Origin: Scolanthus callimorphus
Taxonomy: Eukaryota; Cnidaria; Anthozoa; Actiniaria; Edwardsiidae
Direction of reading: 5' to 3'
NCBI GenBank assembly: GCA_033964015.1
Contig: CM066924.1
Location: forward strand, 9,149,077-9,213,076
DNA length: 64,000 nt
Position numbers and translations under genes: made by a program. The notes beneath the pieces were generated by a model. It was not told the DNA's origin. It ran no database searches and worked only from the letters and a program-made list of their open reading frames with translations. This document shows, in pieces, positions 1-11,675 of the stretch. Within the stretch, counting starts at the first letter, position 1; every line of letters starts with the position of its first letter.

Positions 1-684
1 GAGCTGTTGGTACTGCACTCAAAGTATCGTCCTCAACCATCACTTGATGATGTCTCCGTCGGGAACACTCAAGTCTCCCCTACTGATGAGGCGCGAAACC
101 TTGGAGCTATTTTTGATAGCACCATGAGTTACGAGAGACACATTAGCGAACTATGTAAATCAGCGTTTTATCACATCAGAAATATCTCTCATGTACGCAA
201 ATATCTTAGCGCAGAATCCACGGAGAAACTTGTGCACGCTCTTGTCACCTCTAGGATAGATAACTGCAACGCTCTTCTGTTTGGTTTACCGGATCATTTG
301 ATTAAGCGCCTTCAGAGCGTACTCAATGCGGCTGCGCGACTTGTAACGCCTATTTTAATGCAATTACACTGGTTGCCTGTGCAACAACGCATCATTTTTA
401 AGATTTTACTTTTTACATTTAAGGCAATTCATGGTATGACTCCAACATACCTTCGTGAGCTCATAAGTCCGTATCAACCAAGGCGAGCGCTCAGGTCTGC
501 GGACCATCTTTTATTAGTACAGCCGGCACACAAGCTGAAATCGTACGGCTTGAGGGCTTTCTCGGTGTGCGCGCCTAATCTCTGGAATAAACTACCGCAC
601 GAGATTTAGAGCAGTACTTCCGTCCCTGAATTTAAACGCCGGCTGAAGACCCACCTTTTTAAATCAGTTTATTTTCATTCATAG
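1..684 (+). pseudogene. LINE reverse transcriptase, C-terminal part (broken)
   Basis: Open from the window edge. The translated product carries the end of a CR1/L2/Jockey-type reverse transcriptase: a thumb-like stretch with SRIDNCNALLFGLP, the junction motif LHWLPVQQRI, FKILLFTFKAIHGMTPTYL, and the tail WNKLPHEI. A TAG at 607-609 interrupts it, and the same frame then continues for 24 codons (VPEFKRRLKTHLF) to a natural stop at 682-684. About ten residues usually found between AAARLVT and the ILMQLHWLP block are missing, which points to a small deletion. The product copied LINE RNA in the family; this copy is 5' truncated by the window or by insertion and has a stop, so it is dead. The family assignment rests on recalled motifs. 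Confidence 0.85.
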
Positions 685-807
685 TTAGCTTTGTAATATA
701 TTATATTTCAGTATTAAGATTTTTAACGAATTTCATCATATTTTATAGTTATTTTTAAATGAATGTAAAGCGCATTTGGACATTGGGAAAATGCGCTATA
801 TAAATAC

Positions 808-867
<60 letters not shown>

Positions 868-868
868 G
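685..868 (+). repeat. LINE 3' UTR with hairpin and (TTA)n tail
   Basis: This directly follows the LINE stop. A perfect 8-bp hairpin (770-777 GCGCATTT with 789-796) precedes CGCTATATAAAT and a (TTA)n microsatellite from about 808 to 868. The hairpin plus A/T microsatellite is the usual 3' recognition end of L2/CR1-like elements. The same kind of tail occurs on the minus strand at 56117-56340. Confidence 0.75.
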
Positions 869-2540
869 CGGAGCTCCTTTGCGGCCGAAGGCCGCAGAGC
901 GGAGCACCATACCTAAGAAAAAAGCGTCCAAATGATCGCAAATATAGCGCATGTATGATATCCCCACAGGGTACCCAAAGCATCACAGGTTGCAAAGGGA
1001 TGCGAGTGAATTTTCGACGTCGAGAGGCATTTTCCCGCCATTTTCCCGTGATTTCTGTGAAGCCCTACGTCACAACTTGGCGTGACGTCACAACATGGCG
1101 CGACAGGGGGGAGGAGTGGATGACGCGCGCTCATGACGTCGCAACATGGCGGTATGGCAGTGAGGGGGGAGGGGTGGGTAGTCGGGGGGGATGCTGCTCA
1201 CGTGACAGACTACAGGAAACCCAAACATCTTGACGGTTCTTTTGATAAAAAAATATCACTGTACGCGGCGACTACAGACGTAACTGTGCTACGCAAATGA
1301 TAATCTGTTTACAAAAAGCCAGGGAGTACAAGACAATGTCTGAGCCGTGTCTGAAGAAATCAGAAGAGTGTCTTCCTATCATCTACTAGAAGTCCAACCA
1401 AGATTTTAGCGCCGAGTAGAATTGCAATATGGCTGTGCATTTCCTTGCGAAGTCATTCTTCATCTTCTCTCCATTTCTTTCACAAAGCCGAGGCGTTTTT
1501 ATAACTGGGCAGTGACTTTTTGAAGAGTGAAATTAACTGGGAGAAGCCCTCATTTCCACTACGGCAGAAGCTGTGAAGGGACGGTTTTATTTGTAGAAAT
1601 AATTAGCAACACAACAGGAGGTCACCTAAAATTTTCGGATAGAGTTTTTCCCCTAGCATTTTCGGAAGACTTGATTTCAATCCCTAAAATTTTCGCAACC
1701 CAAAACTTTCCGCTACGAAATCCGAACAGATATAAAATTTGTAGGGATTAAAAATACCCAGTTTACAGTCATTTGTATGCTCAGCAATGAGTTATAATGG
1801 CATTCTGAGCTGTCTTACGGTATTGTCTCGTTGGGTGCCACTGATACAAGTCGGGTCTTTATAATGGCGGTCGAGCAATTCGTGGTTCAAAATTCCTGGA
1901 TAAAGCAGTGTTTATTGGGAGATGGCAGGACATTCACAGTTCCGAGGTTGTTTCTATACAAACTACTCGGGATGAAGGTAGGAACTAAAAGTTAGTATAC
2001 TGTGTTAGTAAACATCAAGTATTTAACATTTGAATCCTAGCCAGAAGGGCGGCTAGAACAAAGCTGGCGTGACATTGAAACGCGAACTTGTTTTAGCTTC
2101 AAAATAAAATATGCATTTGAGTTAATATGCGACCCCGAAAATCTCTAGAATTCCTTTAACTTTCTAATATAAAGGCTAACTATTGCTTGAGCCGTGTGTG
2201 TTGAGAAAAACATTAGGTTTCTGCACGCTAGTGGCATTTCTCGAAATCAAAACAAGAACCACAAGGTAGCTAAAGAAAAGTGAGTTAAACAAACGCCTGT
2301 CACATTACATAAATATATTATCATTATTCTGATTCACAGATAAATAAGAACGCTGAAAAACGTACTGTATTGTATCGAGCGGCACACAAGAAAACCTCTG
2401 CTCGCTGCTGATCCCTGCTGTTGCTGTACATTTGGCTGGCAGTCAAAACTACTTTAACTTTACTTGAGAAGATGGTGATGGAGCCGTGTTCTCTTTGCTG
2501 CCTTGGATCCTCGGCAACAGGACAATGACTTATGGTACTG
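869..2540. other. No gene seen; GC-rich start then AT-rich DNA
   Basis: A perfect hairpin GCGGCC-GAA-GGCCGC sits at 880-894 beside GCGGAGCTCC, a motif that recurs at 6101 and 58023. Between 1060 and 1200 there are several TGACGTCA/CATGGCG-like blocks. No reading frame here resembles a known protein. Confidence 0.4.
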
Positions 2541-2548
2541 AAGTTGTT

Positions 2549-2985
2549 TACTTTAGCCTAAGTTTCCATATAGTCTTATCTGTCTCATCAGTCGACCGTG
2601 AAACAATGAAAATTGGAATTCTCTATTTCATATCCTCTTATTTCATAGTGTACTACTCTGTTGCTGTTGTTGTTATTGTTTATTTATTTATTTATTTTCT
2701 TTATTGTTAGTTAATTATTCTCCTTTGTTTGTCTCTCCCTTAACTATAACTCCTATGAATTGTACATGACTATTATCTGCTTGACCACTGTTACCTAACT
2801 CGATTAGCTCTGCTATTTTTAGGTAACTGTGATCCTCTAATTACTTTAATTCATAACTTTTCTTGTATTGTATCCTGTTACTAGGAGGGCATTAAAGTAT
2901 TGTTGTTGTTGTTGTTTCACAGTTGACTGATGAGACGTCAGATATGACAGATAAGACTTTATGGAAACTAGGCTTAAGGGTTTCT
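2549..2985. mobile_element. Small inverted-repeat element with (GTT)n
   Basis: The left arm (about 2549-2606) and right arm (about 2919-2985) are reverse complements over roughly 55 bases. They share CTGATGAG, AGATAAGACT and TATGGAAACT, with a 12-bp insertion in the right arm. A (GTT)n tract at 2899-2917 abuts the right arm. No transposase is present. The CTGATGAG is not followed by a GAAA box, so it is not a ribozyme. Confidence 0.6.
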
Positions 2986-2989
2986 TGTG

Positions 2990-4208
2990 CACAGCAGAAG
3001 TTATTGAATTGGCACTGTCTACTATTTAGAGTGAATCATAAAACCTTATGATAATATGCTAGTTAGCTTCTTAGTAAAAAGATACCAGTAAGAACAATTG
3101 GAAAAAACAAAAATACAAAAGTTTTTAGTATCATCCTTCATTAGCCTTGATGCATAATGTATGTCGAGACAGGTGGAATCCTAGTGTGTGTGATATGTAT
3201 GTGCCCTCTGATTGTTTTTTCTTGGTGATAACCCATGTGTATTTTGCATTTCACTGTGCAAAACAGTTAGGGACTGGTCATACATTAGAGGGGGGAGGGG
3301 AGGGATAGTGCAAATGATAAAGGGAGGGTCACTATTTTTTACGCAAATGTTGTTAGGGTAATACAGGGCCATAGTAATTATAGGGTCAGGGAGGCTTGTG
3401 CCCCCACAGTTTTTCCCCAGTAAGTTCCCCCAAACATGCAGTAATTTCACATGCTGGGCTCTAAATTTCCAGCACTCATCGTGCGCAAGAGAGTAAACTT
3501 TCCCTAAAAAGCTGACTTAAGTTGTTTATATGTTGTCTCTCCCCCCCCCCCCCCCTGCTAGTTTTTTAGTGTTTGGAGACTAATGCTACAGCTGAACTAC
3601 ACTGAACTTGGCAAGATAGTTATTATCTGGGATTTTAGCAACATAATGTACAGATCTATGTTAAACATAAATACACACATAAGAGAAATTATAAAATTCT
3701 GACTCCACCAATATTTCAACTGTACAAGATACTCTAATAGTATCACTCTGCCCTACTTTATCTATCCAAAAATATTGGTCAGAATTTTAAAATTATCTTG
3801 TGTGTATTTATTATTAATTGAGAAATAGTCTGTTGAAGTTTAGGATATTTGTGAGTATTTTATGTAAAACATACATACAGATGAAGTAACTTTCCGATTC
3901 TTTTTCCCTAAACAAAAGACATAATCGAATCTTGCACTGCTATTATTACATGAAAATGGATTTTAGAAAGTAATAAAAATGTCTATTTAGCAATATCTAG
4001 ATCCAGTGAATGATGGGGGAGGGTCACCATTAATTATGTCACCACATTTGGGAGGGCCAACATTTTTCCTGCATCTTGTCAGGGGAGGGTTTCCAAAAAA
4101 CATGTAGACCAAAATGGAAATGCACCAGCCCTTCTCAAGTGTATTAAGGCCTGGGTCTGCCCAGAAAATCAACAAAAATACAAAATTTCAAATATCTTTT
4201 CTAATCAT
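2990..4208. other. No gene seen; G-rich and C-rich patches
   Basis: A C15 run lies at 3541-3555. Blocks resembling GGGAGGGTCAC occur near 3290-3330 and 4010-4090 and recall the interiors of the G-rich elements further along. No convincing coding frame was found. Confidence 0.4.
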
Positions 4209-4211
4209 TAA

Positions 4212-4464
4212 GGCTGCATTCATTATGTATACTACAGGGGGGGCAGAGGATTTTTTTTGACAATGCAAAATTTTCAGATCCCCCAAGGCACAACATATTT
4301 TTTACGAATCCCCCCTCTTGGTCAAAAGAAAAAAAAATATGCATCCCCCCTTCATGTTATGAAAAAAACTTGACATCCCCCCTTTTCCAGTTCGGAAATT
4401 TTGAGATCCCCCCTCAAAATCCTCTGTCCCCCCCCCCCCCTGTAGTATACATAATGAATCGGCC
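4212..4464. mobile_element. MITE, TAA-flanked, G-run inverted repeats
   Basis: Terminal inverted repeats of about 45 bases: GGCTGCATTCATTATG on the left matches the complement of the right end with one indel, followed by TATACTACA, a G run and CAGAGGATTTT. TAA flanks both ends (4209-4211 and 4465-4467), which fits the TWA target duplication of PIF/Harbinger. The interior is a series of ATCCCCC phrases. It encodes no protein, so it is non-autonomous. Confidence 0.75.
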
Positions 4465-5046
4465 TAATAATGGAGCATGAAATTTTCAGAATAGTTAACA
4501 TTCATCAAGTGAAATGTTTTAGTATGGAATTTCAGCTGATACACTCGTCACGTGACCAGTCACATGACATTTTCACTTTTCAAAGTTTAAAAATTTCTCC
4601 AGTGGTGAGTTTCACTCCTTCCTGAAAAGTTACTAGCTAATAATATTTCTCTCTTTAGGTTCTACATAGTGACGTTTTTACATGCGGAAAACGTTTGCTC
4701 CTTTAAGGTGCTTTAAAGGGCTGATATATTAATTAGGTCACGTGACCTGATTCTGACCCTTATATCTCGTTAACAGTAAATAATAGTTCAGCAGCCAAAA
4801 CGGTACGATGTTTCTATTGCTGAGGTCTATCCATTTTCACCAAAGCTGTTCATTGAGTTGGTGTGATACAAAATCATGTAGCTCCCCCATTAGTGATACC
4901 CATGGGAATTGATTTTGTTTTGATTAATTGTATGCTCTAGATTTCCATGAACTGATGGAAGATTCCTCATATGAATCTCCATCTTCATAATCCATAATCT
5001 TATTGTTATGTGTAATTCATGGTACATAGACATAGATAGAACTGAC

Positions 5047-5266
5047 TGTGTGTGATTCCAGAAAATATCCCCCCCCCCCCCCTCCACGGAAGGGAGTGGA
5101 AACGCCAGAGTGGTTGGGGGGTCAACTATCCTGACTTTTTCCATACAAATACTGTATTTTATTTTATTTATTTATTTATTATTATTATTTTTTTTTTGGG
5201 GGGGGGGTACTTTTCAACACCATTCCATGGGAGGGGGATGGATATTTTCTGGAAGGTCCACACAAT
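5047..5266. mobile_element. MITE, family also at 35678
   Basis: The ends read TGTGTG..CCAGAAAATATCC and its inverse. The interior shares TTTTTCCATACAAATACTG and the CTTTTCAACAC..TTCC block with the element at 35678-35826, so these are two copies of one family. C14 and G10 runs lie just inside the ends. Confidence 0.65.
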
Positions 5267-6236
5267 GCCAGATTATCAAATACTCATCTCCCATGGTGGG
5301 TTTTGCACACATGGAAGGTAGTTTTTTTTATTTCAAAGGGGTGGGGGAGAGGACTGGGGAATTTCAGCACTGTTTTCCATAAAGTGTTGGCCCTCCCTTG
5401 CATTTTTAGGGAAAACATCTTGCCCCCCCATCTGCAGGGGTCTAGGAAAGGTGCAAACCTCCCCTCACCTTGGTATATGTTTTGTTCCAAGGCTTCTGAG
5501 AAAACTATGCATCATGAAAAAAGTGTATATATAAAATAGTAGTTTAAGTTATAAACTAGGAGAAATTAAATGGACAATTGATTAAATGGAAAGTAACATG
5601 TAAGAGAATGGTGTGCCCTCCCCTGAAAAGCTTTCATATATGTATGGCCCTACCCTTGTGCCTCCCTACCCCCACTCACCATCACTCAAGAAAAAAACGT
5701 TCCTTCCCTTACAATTGGAATTTGCAATAAATTTTACACAGAAATTCAGTCAAAATACCAAAATTGACAACCAACTACAACATTCTGAATTTCTCTGCTT
5801 ATTCATGTTGGGTATTTTCTGCGGTGACACATTTTAATAAAAATACACTGAACATGTAATAATATGGTACATGTATGGTATGTATATGTTGAAATATTAA
5901 AACAGCTCATGACAAAGAAAAGCTTTTCTCTTGATTACACTGTTGCACCTTGTTAGAATTATTCCATTGTGAGGGGCTAGTACCTAATTTTTTTTACCTT
6001 TCTTTCGTGCTTATTTTCATCTGTATCTCTGTATACTGCACATATTTAGAGACATTTTTTCTGAAAAGATTATTATAGTGACAAACCATGTACGCAACCG
6101 GGAGCTCCGCTTTTAGCCAGTGGCTAAATCTATGTATTATTATTACACTGGTTAGTTAGCACTGCTTCTTCAAAGTGACGCACTGAGGAGTACGGTGGCC
6201 GATATGGACAAAGTATCATCATATTAAATATAAAGC
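5267..6236. other. No gene seen; degenerate G/C-rich repeat then AT-rich
   Basis: Positions 5290-5480 continue the G/C-phrase style of the preceding element (GGGGTGGGGGAGAGG, CTTGCCCCCCCATCTG). Near 6098-6145 there is a minus-strand copy of a dispersed repeat (AAAAGCGGAGCTCC after a TAGATTTAG block) whose plus-strand copy is at about 58000-58035. Confidence 0.4.
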
Positions 6237-6420
6237 GCACGCAAACTTAATAATATGAACACAAACTTAGTAATTTGGACGCAAATTATAATTTGAGCTC
6301 AAACTTAGCAATTCGAACGCAAACTTAGCAATTTGAACGCAAACTTAGTAATTTGAACGCAAACGTAGCAATTCGAACTCAAACTTTAGTAATTTCAATG
6401 CAAGTTTGCATTCGAATTAC
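6237..6420. repeat. Tandem repeat, 19-20 bp unit
   Basis: About nine units of roughly ACGCAAACTTAGYAATTYGA with point differences. The final unit is inverted (TGCATTCGAATTACTAAGTT), which closes the array with a small palindrome. Confidence 0.85.
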
Positions 6421-6556
6421 TAAGTTTTCCAATCACTTGGAAAAACACATGACTCAGTTGAGGTACTGAAAATGTGCATTAAAGATCAGGAAATTACTGC
6501 AGCTATTTTCAGTACCCTAGCTGAAATTCTATAAATCCCTGTGGCTTTACAAATTA

Positions 6557-6775
6557 CTAATGGAAAGCGAATTCAATAATTTTATAAACCTGAGAGGAGC
6601 TCACAGGCTGAAAATGAAAACTAGGTAAATAACTATGTGATCTATTCAAAAACTGCCTGAACTCACACTCAGTTACAGAGTTCTCAATATTCTCAAATAC
6701 GCTCAGCCCCATTCTGGTAAAATATTCATTGAAGGCTTGAGCATTTTTTTTCAGGATTCGTAATCCTATGATCAT
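6557..6775 (-). pseudogene. LINE pre-RT domain fragment
   Basis: The 72-residue frame contains FNEYFTRMG, a short acidic stretch and a closing PVSSSQVYKII. This is the block just before the reverse transcriptase in CR1/L2-type LINE ORF2 proteins. Neither the endonuclease nor the RT follows in any frame, so this is an isolated fragment. It is in the opposite orientation to the LINE at the window start. Confidence 0.6.
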
Positions 6776-6811
6776 TTACCTTAATTTCCTTAATATCATT
6801 ATCACGTTGTT

Positions 6812-7300
6812 GTCAATAGATATGGTTGTCTCTTCTCCTGTTTGACTTTGCGTGCGGTCCACATAGAAACCACCCACGAGCTAACTACAGATTCCTTCCT
6901 TCAAGCCTTTTCCCGTTTCGTTACTAGACGAGGCTCTCCCAAGGAAGTATTCAGTGACAACGCCACTAATTTCAAGGGTGCAGAGGAAGAAGTGAAACAA
7001 GCACTGAAAACGTGGAACCAAGCACGAATTGACGATACCCTCCGCAAAAATGCAATCCAATAGCATTTCAATCCCACCAGAGCAAGTCACGCCGGTGGAA
7101 TCTGTGAAGGAATGATCGGGTCTACACGCAAGATTCTACATGTTTTACTTGGCAACCAAATAGTAGATGACGAGACCCTCAGTACACTGATGGCAGAGAC
7201 GGAGAAGATCCTCAATGATCGCCCACTCACCAAAGTTACCGACGACCCGACATGTAGAGCCGTTGACGACGAATACGCTCCTGTTAGTTTATCGTAATCC
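6812..7300 (+). pseudogene. BEL/Pao integrase fragment
   Basis: One reading frame runs from RYGCLF through LTLRAVHIE, the second catalytic Asp block [24 protein letters not shown] and the final helix RSTRKI-like stretch to LNDRPLTKV. Two stops break it: TAG at 7061-7063, where the family has a residue just before HFNP, and TGA around 7103, where the family has Trp before the catalytic Glu. It parallels the integrase of the larger BEL copy at 22464-26440 but is clearly diverged, so it is a different family member. It has no RT, protease or LTR and is a dead fragment. Confidence 0.85.
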
Positions 7301-7726
7301 ATGTATTGCTGCAGTAGATTTCTCAGTACCAGGAGATAGATCTAAAACACGATGACGTCATGCACAGTACCTCACTAACATCTTCTGGAGATGTTGGGTT
7401 GTGAAAACAGCGAGCACGCGAATGGGAAGAGAAGTCCGAAAAATTTGCTTGCTAGAGGCAGCAATAGTCAAGGATTGTTAAGAGAACATTTGAATTCTCT
7501 GGCCAGCCTCCGTCACCGTTAAGGCAAATTCGTTGCTAGTTTCATCTATCTATTGTGTAGAAGCACTCTTATACTGTAATTATTTATGTTCGTGTATTTA
7601 TGTTTGGAATTTCTATCAGTACAGTCGTAAAAATAACCCGAGGTGTGTATATTGTTGTGAACGTATTTCTTACACGCGTCACTGACTGCGGCAAGTGCTC
7701 TGAGTCAAGTGCACAGTGTTTTTCTC
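7301..7726. other. No gene seen; possible tail of the BEL fragment
   Basis: The first 60 bases may continue the integrase in another frame (NPC then PG-like residues). The rest is AT-rich with no feature recognised and no second copy of an LTR in the window. Confidence 0.35.
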
Positions 7727-7998
7727 CAGGGTCTGGATGGGGGGTCCGCATGTCGGTAGTCAGTTAAAATTTTCGGTAGTCGGTAAATCTAAGTTATATC
7801 AATTAAAAAGTAGTAAAATTAAAAACCTTGTTAGTTACTCTCAGGTGCTACGATTAGAGTCTCCTTTAAGATATTTTGCATATTTCTTAAGCGCTGCAAG
7901 TATGATTTCAGGACTTGCGATTTAGCATCTCTACAAGGCAGAGATTGAATGGCAAATAATCTTTTTCAATAAAAGGTGGTAACTGGGATAATAAGCGA

Positions 7999-9449
7999 CT
8001 AAGACGTGGGTTTAGAAGCGTAAACACCCGGAGGCAAGGCACAACCTTTGTCCTTTGTGATTTCGCACCTTACTTTTCTCTGGCGTATTGGCCTGTAGCT
8101 TTCAAGCCACTCTTTCAATGTTGCCTCCATCGCTGCTGTGATGCTTCCACTTGGAAGAGGTTTCATCACCGCTATAGCAGAGGGAGGTGTGGCTGACTGC
8201 GGGACCGGGTAGTAGGATTTATCGTGGGTATAATATTTGGCGGCCAATCTGGAGGTTCGCGCGCTTTATAGATTCTTTTGCAATTGTGCCAAAAGCCATG
8301 TGCGTAATGTAGTACACTAAACGTTTCATGCTTAAAGTGTGACACCACATGCAAACGTTCTACTTGTTTTGTCAGCATCGTTTCCATAACCATATCATCG
8401 TCATATTGTGGATTAACGTATACCACGTTCTTGTGCATCCTTTCAATCCCCTTCTTCAGCAAAGACACTGATAACTGAGTCTCACGTGAAACAGTTCCCT
8501 GTGGGCCATTAGTTACTGAGGTGTTTTTTACCTTTGCTGGAGTCATTCCTTTGCAATGTATTTCAAAGGCATCAAGGCATCTCCTACATACATTCACTTA
8601 ATGCCGTCCCAGTCGACAAACGATGAAGCCGACTCTCCCCTTTCACAAATAAACATAACTCCGCCAGCAAAGCACACGTCTCTAGCATCCCTATGACCGT
8701 CTTTGAGAAGAGAGACATCCGCTGGCTGATGCGCAGTGTTTGGACATGAGTTTGCCCGAACTCGCAAAAATATGTCCTAGTGGCCCCGCACAAACGGCAA
8801 TGGGGTGAGTACTGACATGCCTGGCCGGTTACTTTTCCAACATTTCTGGGACGATGGTATGCGCAACATACTTAACTTCTTCTAGTACTTTTAAGACATC
8901 TGGACGGGTTACGCGAACGATTGGTTCAACAGACATCCTGCCCTTATTTCTAACACATTCTAGTGTAAGTAACTTTCTCATTTTCTTGATACTGGACTCG
9001 GCGTTATCACGCAAATTCCTAAGCAAAACAAGATTGCTTATTCGCCATCCAAGTTGAGAAACCAATTTGACCAACTGCACTTGAAGCTCTTTACGTGAAT
9101 AACATCTGGTAGGGGAACGGCTAATTCTATGATTCTGCTGGTACTTCCTCTGCATCTGCCATGTCACTTAGGTAAAGTAGAGCCTTCTTTGCATTTTCGC
9201 AATCAGTTATCATTGCCATTACAACAAACTTATTTCATTGTTCTCTAAACAGGCATCACATGCTCTCGTGTTCTCAGGGATGGGATATGGGAAATCTGGC
9301 CCTTTTCTTTGCTGGTCACAATGATTAACACTTCTCTGTTGTTTCAAGCAACTTTGAATTTTGATTGAAATCCTCCATGGTAGAAAATATGTCCTCTCTA
9401 ACAAGTAACGGTTTCGGGAAAGTAATGAACTGCACAGGCATTGCAGCAC
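7999..9449 (-). pseudogene. Unrecognised multi-frame coding remnant
   Basis: Reading from 9449 down, protein-like pieces follow each other in changing frames. They are a CxxC stretch (ACDACLENNE), then DCENAKKALLYLSDMADAEE, then a 112-residue piece ending VAHTIVPEMLEK (9167-8829), then a Cys/His cluster (CQYSPHCRLCGATRTYFC) in a shifted frame. A 141-residue piece (8597-8172) follows, and a C-terminal piece with PVPQSATPPS and ALPPGVYASKP (8247-7999). I do not recognise the family. The order and even spacing suggest one old gene of about 450 residues with several frameshifts, or exons. It lies inside the 7727-10967 element and could be its lost protein or a captured gene. Confidence 0.4.
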
Positions 9450-9464
9450 CGTTGACAGTCGATA

Positions 9465-10500
9465 AAATGGACGAAATGAGCGAGTTTTTCAGAAATCGTG
9501 GTTACCCTGACAATGTCGTCGCTAACGCCCTTAGCCGCGCCCGTTCGATCGACAGAACCACAGCCTTGCAGCCATCAGAACCCACTCTAGAGGATTGGAT
9601 TCCCTTCCCCCTTACTTTTCATCCTACTAACTTAGCAATCAAGCATTTTGTATCCAGGAAAGGGACCCGGAAACAGCCGCCATTTTCCCAAAGCCGCCTT
9701 TGCTCTCTTTTAAGCGGGACCGAAACTTGTGCAATTCTCTTGTTAGAGGCGTTCTCGCGCCTGGCGGTCTACAGCCCGGCACTTTCAAGTGTACTAGAAA
9801 ATGCACAACGTGTGATCATGTCGTTTCCACCACCCGGATCCTCGGCCCTAGCGGCGAGTCTTTTAACATCACGGATCACTTTGATTGCACCACCGCCAAC
9901 GTCATATATTGCATTACTTGCTCCCTTTGCCGCATGATATATATAGGACAAACCGGTCAAATGCTTTCTACGCGCTTTTGCCAGCACCGAATGATGTGAA
10001 CAAAAGGGACTTCAACAAACCAGTGGCCCGACACTTCAACCTTTCCGGTCACACTAAGGATCATATGACTGTTTGCGGTGTTTCTCTTCAAAACGGGTCT
10101 AATCATTCTCGCTCCCAGAAAGAGAATAGACTTATTCTTTCACTCGGTTGCCGATCACCCCACGGCATCAATGAATTTTTCTCTTATATCTAATTCTACA
10201 TCTCACCATATTTCCTCTTTCTTTACTTTTATCACTAGTTTGCGATTTCAATGGCCCATGGCATCCTTTGTGTATTCTTAACCAATTATCACCTTTAGCC
10301 ATTCCGAATGTTTATCTGTTGCCTAGCAACGTCGCTACATTACTATATATGCAGCCTCTGTTTTCTCTCTTTTTGCTCCGACGAAAGGCTAACGCTCGAA
10401 ACGTCAGCAAAACACCATTTTTCCACGGCGTTTAACATAAATCTCAACGTTTGGTTGTTGTTGTTCATGTTCACGTCTCCGCCGACGCAGACCACCTAGT
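9465..10500 (+). pseudogene. Penelope-like element RT end plus GIY-YIG endonuclease
   Basis: The RT C-terminus shows as FFRNRGYPDNVV followed by ALSRARSI and IPFPLTFHPTNLAIK (9465-9650). In a second frame a cysteine-rich linker (CTRKCTTCDHV) leads into the GIY-YIG nuclease core VIYCITC..CRMIYIGQTG (9700-9999). A third frame gives KPVARHFNLSGHTKDHMTVCG and SPHGINEFFS to 10193. Two frame changes break the gene and the N-terminal RT is missing. Downstream at 10375-10410 is GACGAAAGGCTAACGCTCGA, a block commonly seen at the 3' ends of GIY-YIG Penelope-like elements. RT and GIY-YIG together are diagnostic of this class. It is nested in the 7727-10967 element. Confidence 0.88.
10318..10330. promoter_or_regulatory. 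X-box-like palindrome in Penelope 3' region
   Basis: GTTGCCTAGCAAC is a near-perfect half-spaced RFX X-box-like palindrome. Similar sites are at 20836, 21211, 28385 and 52639. Whether it binds anything is unknown. Confidence 0.3.
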
Positions 10501-11358
10501 TTTCCCGTAAAACTAGTCATACCACTGTTAAAAAGGTGTTCCTTCAGTTCCGCAACACTCAATAGAGACCTACGATGGCGCTCGATTGGAGTGTATTGTT
10601 CTTTGCGAAAGAAACTTGGGATAACTTTTTAACTATTCCACAGCTCATGTTTGTATTTGACTGCCAAGCCAAAAAAAGGTCAAGTCGAGTCGTGATGAGC
10701 ACGCGGTGGAGAACTGGAGTGCCGTCAGAATTTATTCTTGCAATACCAGATTAATTGACGGGTTAAGTTGATGAAACAGGAAATGTATGGTACAGAAACT
10801 GGAATGGCCGATGGAAATGAAGAGTATACAATACGGGCAATCATAAAATGTCGGTAGTCAGTAAATATGTTTTTTATCGGTAGCGGTAACTTTTTAACCG
10901 TTTTCTCGGTAGTCGGTTATTTTTTTAGACCGTTTGTCGCTAGTCGGTTAACCCCATCCAGACCCTGTTTCTCGTTTCCCACTTTTTGTTTTCAGGCAAG
11001 CTACAATCTTGGACAAAAGGGTAGAGAAAAATCTGTCCCTTACTTTTGAGTTTTCGACTAGTGCCCAATTTATCCCCACCCCCTCCCCCCTAAATCAATG
11101 TTGGTGGTGAAAGGCGTTCATCCCTCGAAACGTTCCTTGCAACATTGCTTTGGGGAGAGGGGAGGTGAAATGACAGGAGAAAAGCGAAGAAATGAGCGAT
11201 TTCAGTAATTTTCTCTACAGGTTTTGTCGAAGATTGTAGTAGTATAGTACGTATGGAATTTAGCAGTTTTTTTGAGGCGGAATACTAATTTTGAGGCGGA
11301 GGTCAAAGGTCACGTCAGGAAGTTGAGGAGGAGGTCACGTCAGGAATGTGAAGAATGT

Positions 11359-11469
11359 AGGGTATCAGGTTACCTATAGTGATGTGGATATACGCCACTA
11401 GGGGTATCAGGTTACCTATAATATACGCCCCTAGGGATATCAGGCTACCTATAGTGATGTGGATATATA
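11359..11469. repeat. Three tandem units of about 34-42 bp
   Basis: The units start GTATCAGGTTACCTATA and continue GTGATGTGGATATACGCC..CTAGG. The middle unit lacks the GTGATGTGG part and the last has point changes. It lies just downstream of the minus-strand Polinton genes. Confidence 0.85.
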
Positions 11470-11675
11470 AGATTGGTTACAAGTCTAAGTTTTGTTCACT
11501 AGGATTCTTGACTTGGGGTAGAGTTTTCCACTCATCTTTTTTGTTGTTGTAATACGATCCCGCCATGCAATCATAACACCGTAGAAAAGACCATGGGTGA
11601 TTGGTTTTGACAAACTGGTCATTGGTAGAGTTTGTCTTTTTCTTAACGTCCGGATATTTTCTCTTGCCACAAGCA

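Larger units (their letters stand above)
7727..10967. mobile_element. 3.24 kb inverted-repeat element, 6-bp duplication
   Basis: The ends are CAGGGTCTGGATGGGG on the left and its inverse on the right (AACCCCATCCAGACCCTG). TTTCTC flanks both sides (7721-7726 and 10968-10973), an exact 6-bp duplication. Inside each end the phrase TCGGTAGTCGGT(T/A)A is repeated in opposite orientation, giving subterminal repeats about 100-150 bases deep. The body contains minus-strand coding remnants (7999-9449) and a Penelope-like fragment (about 9465-10500). The CAGGG end and 6-bp duplication are shared with the element at 54642-55659. No transposase was recognised. The end type suggests hAT-related or IS3EU-like elements, but that is inference. 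Confidence 0.7.

Noticed and set aside
723..995. Long Asn or Ile runs in minus-strand frames
   Set aside because: They only translate the (TTA)n microsatellite.
2919..2945. CTGATGAG resembling a hammerhead box
   Set aside because: No GAAA box or stem II follows; the sequence is part of the arm of an inverted-repeat element.
10375..10410. Possible second hammerhead ribozyme after the Penelope fragment (GACGAAAGGCTAACGCTCGA then GAAACGTC)
   Set aside because: The CTGANGA box reads CCGACGA and no stem II can be drawn, so only the family 3' motif is claimed.
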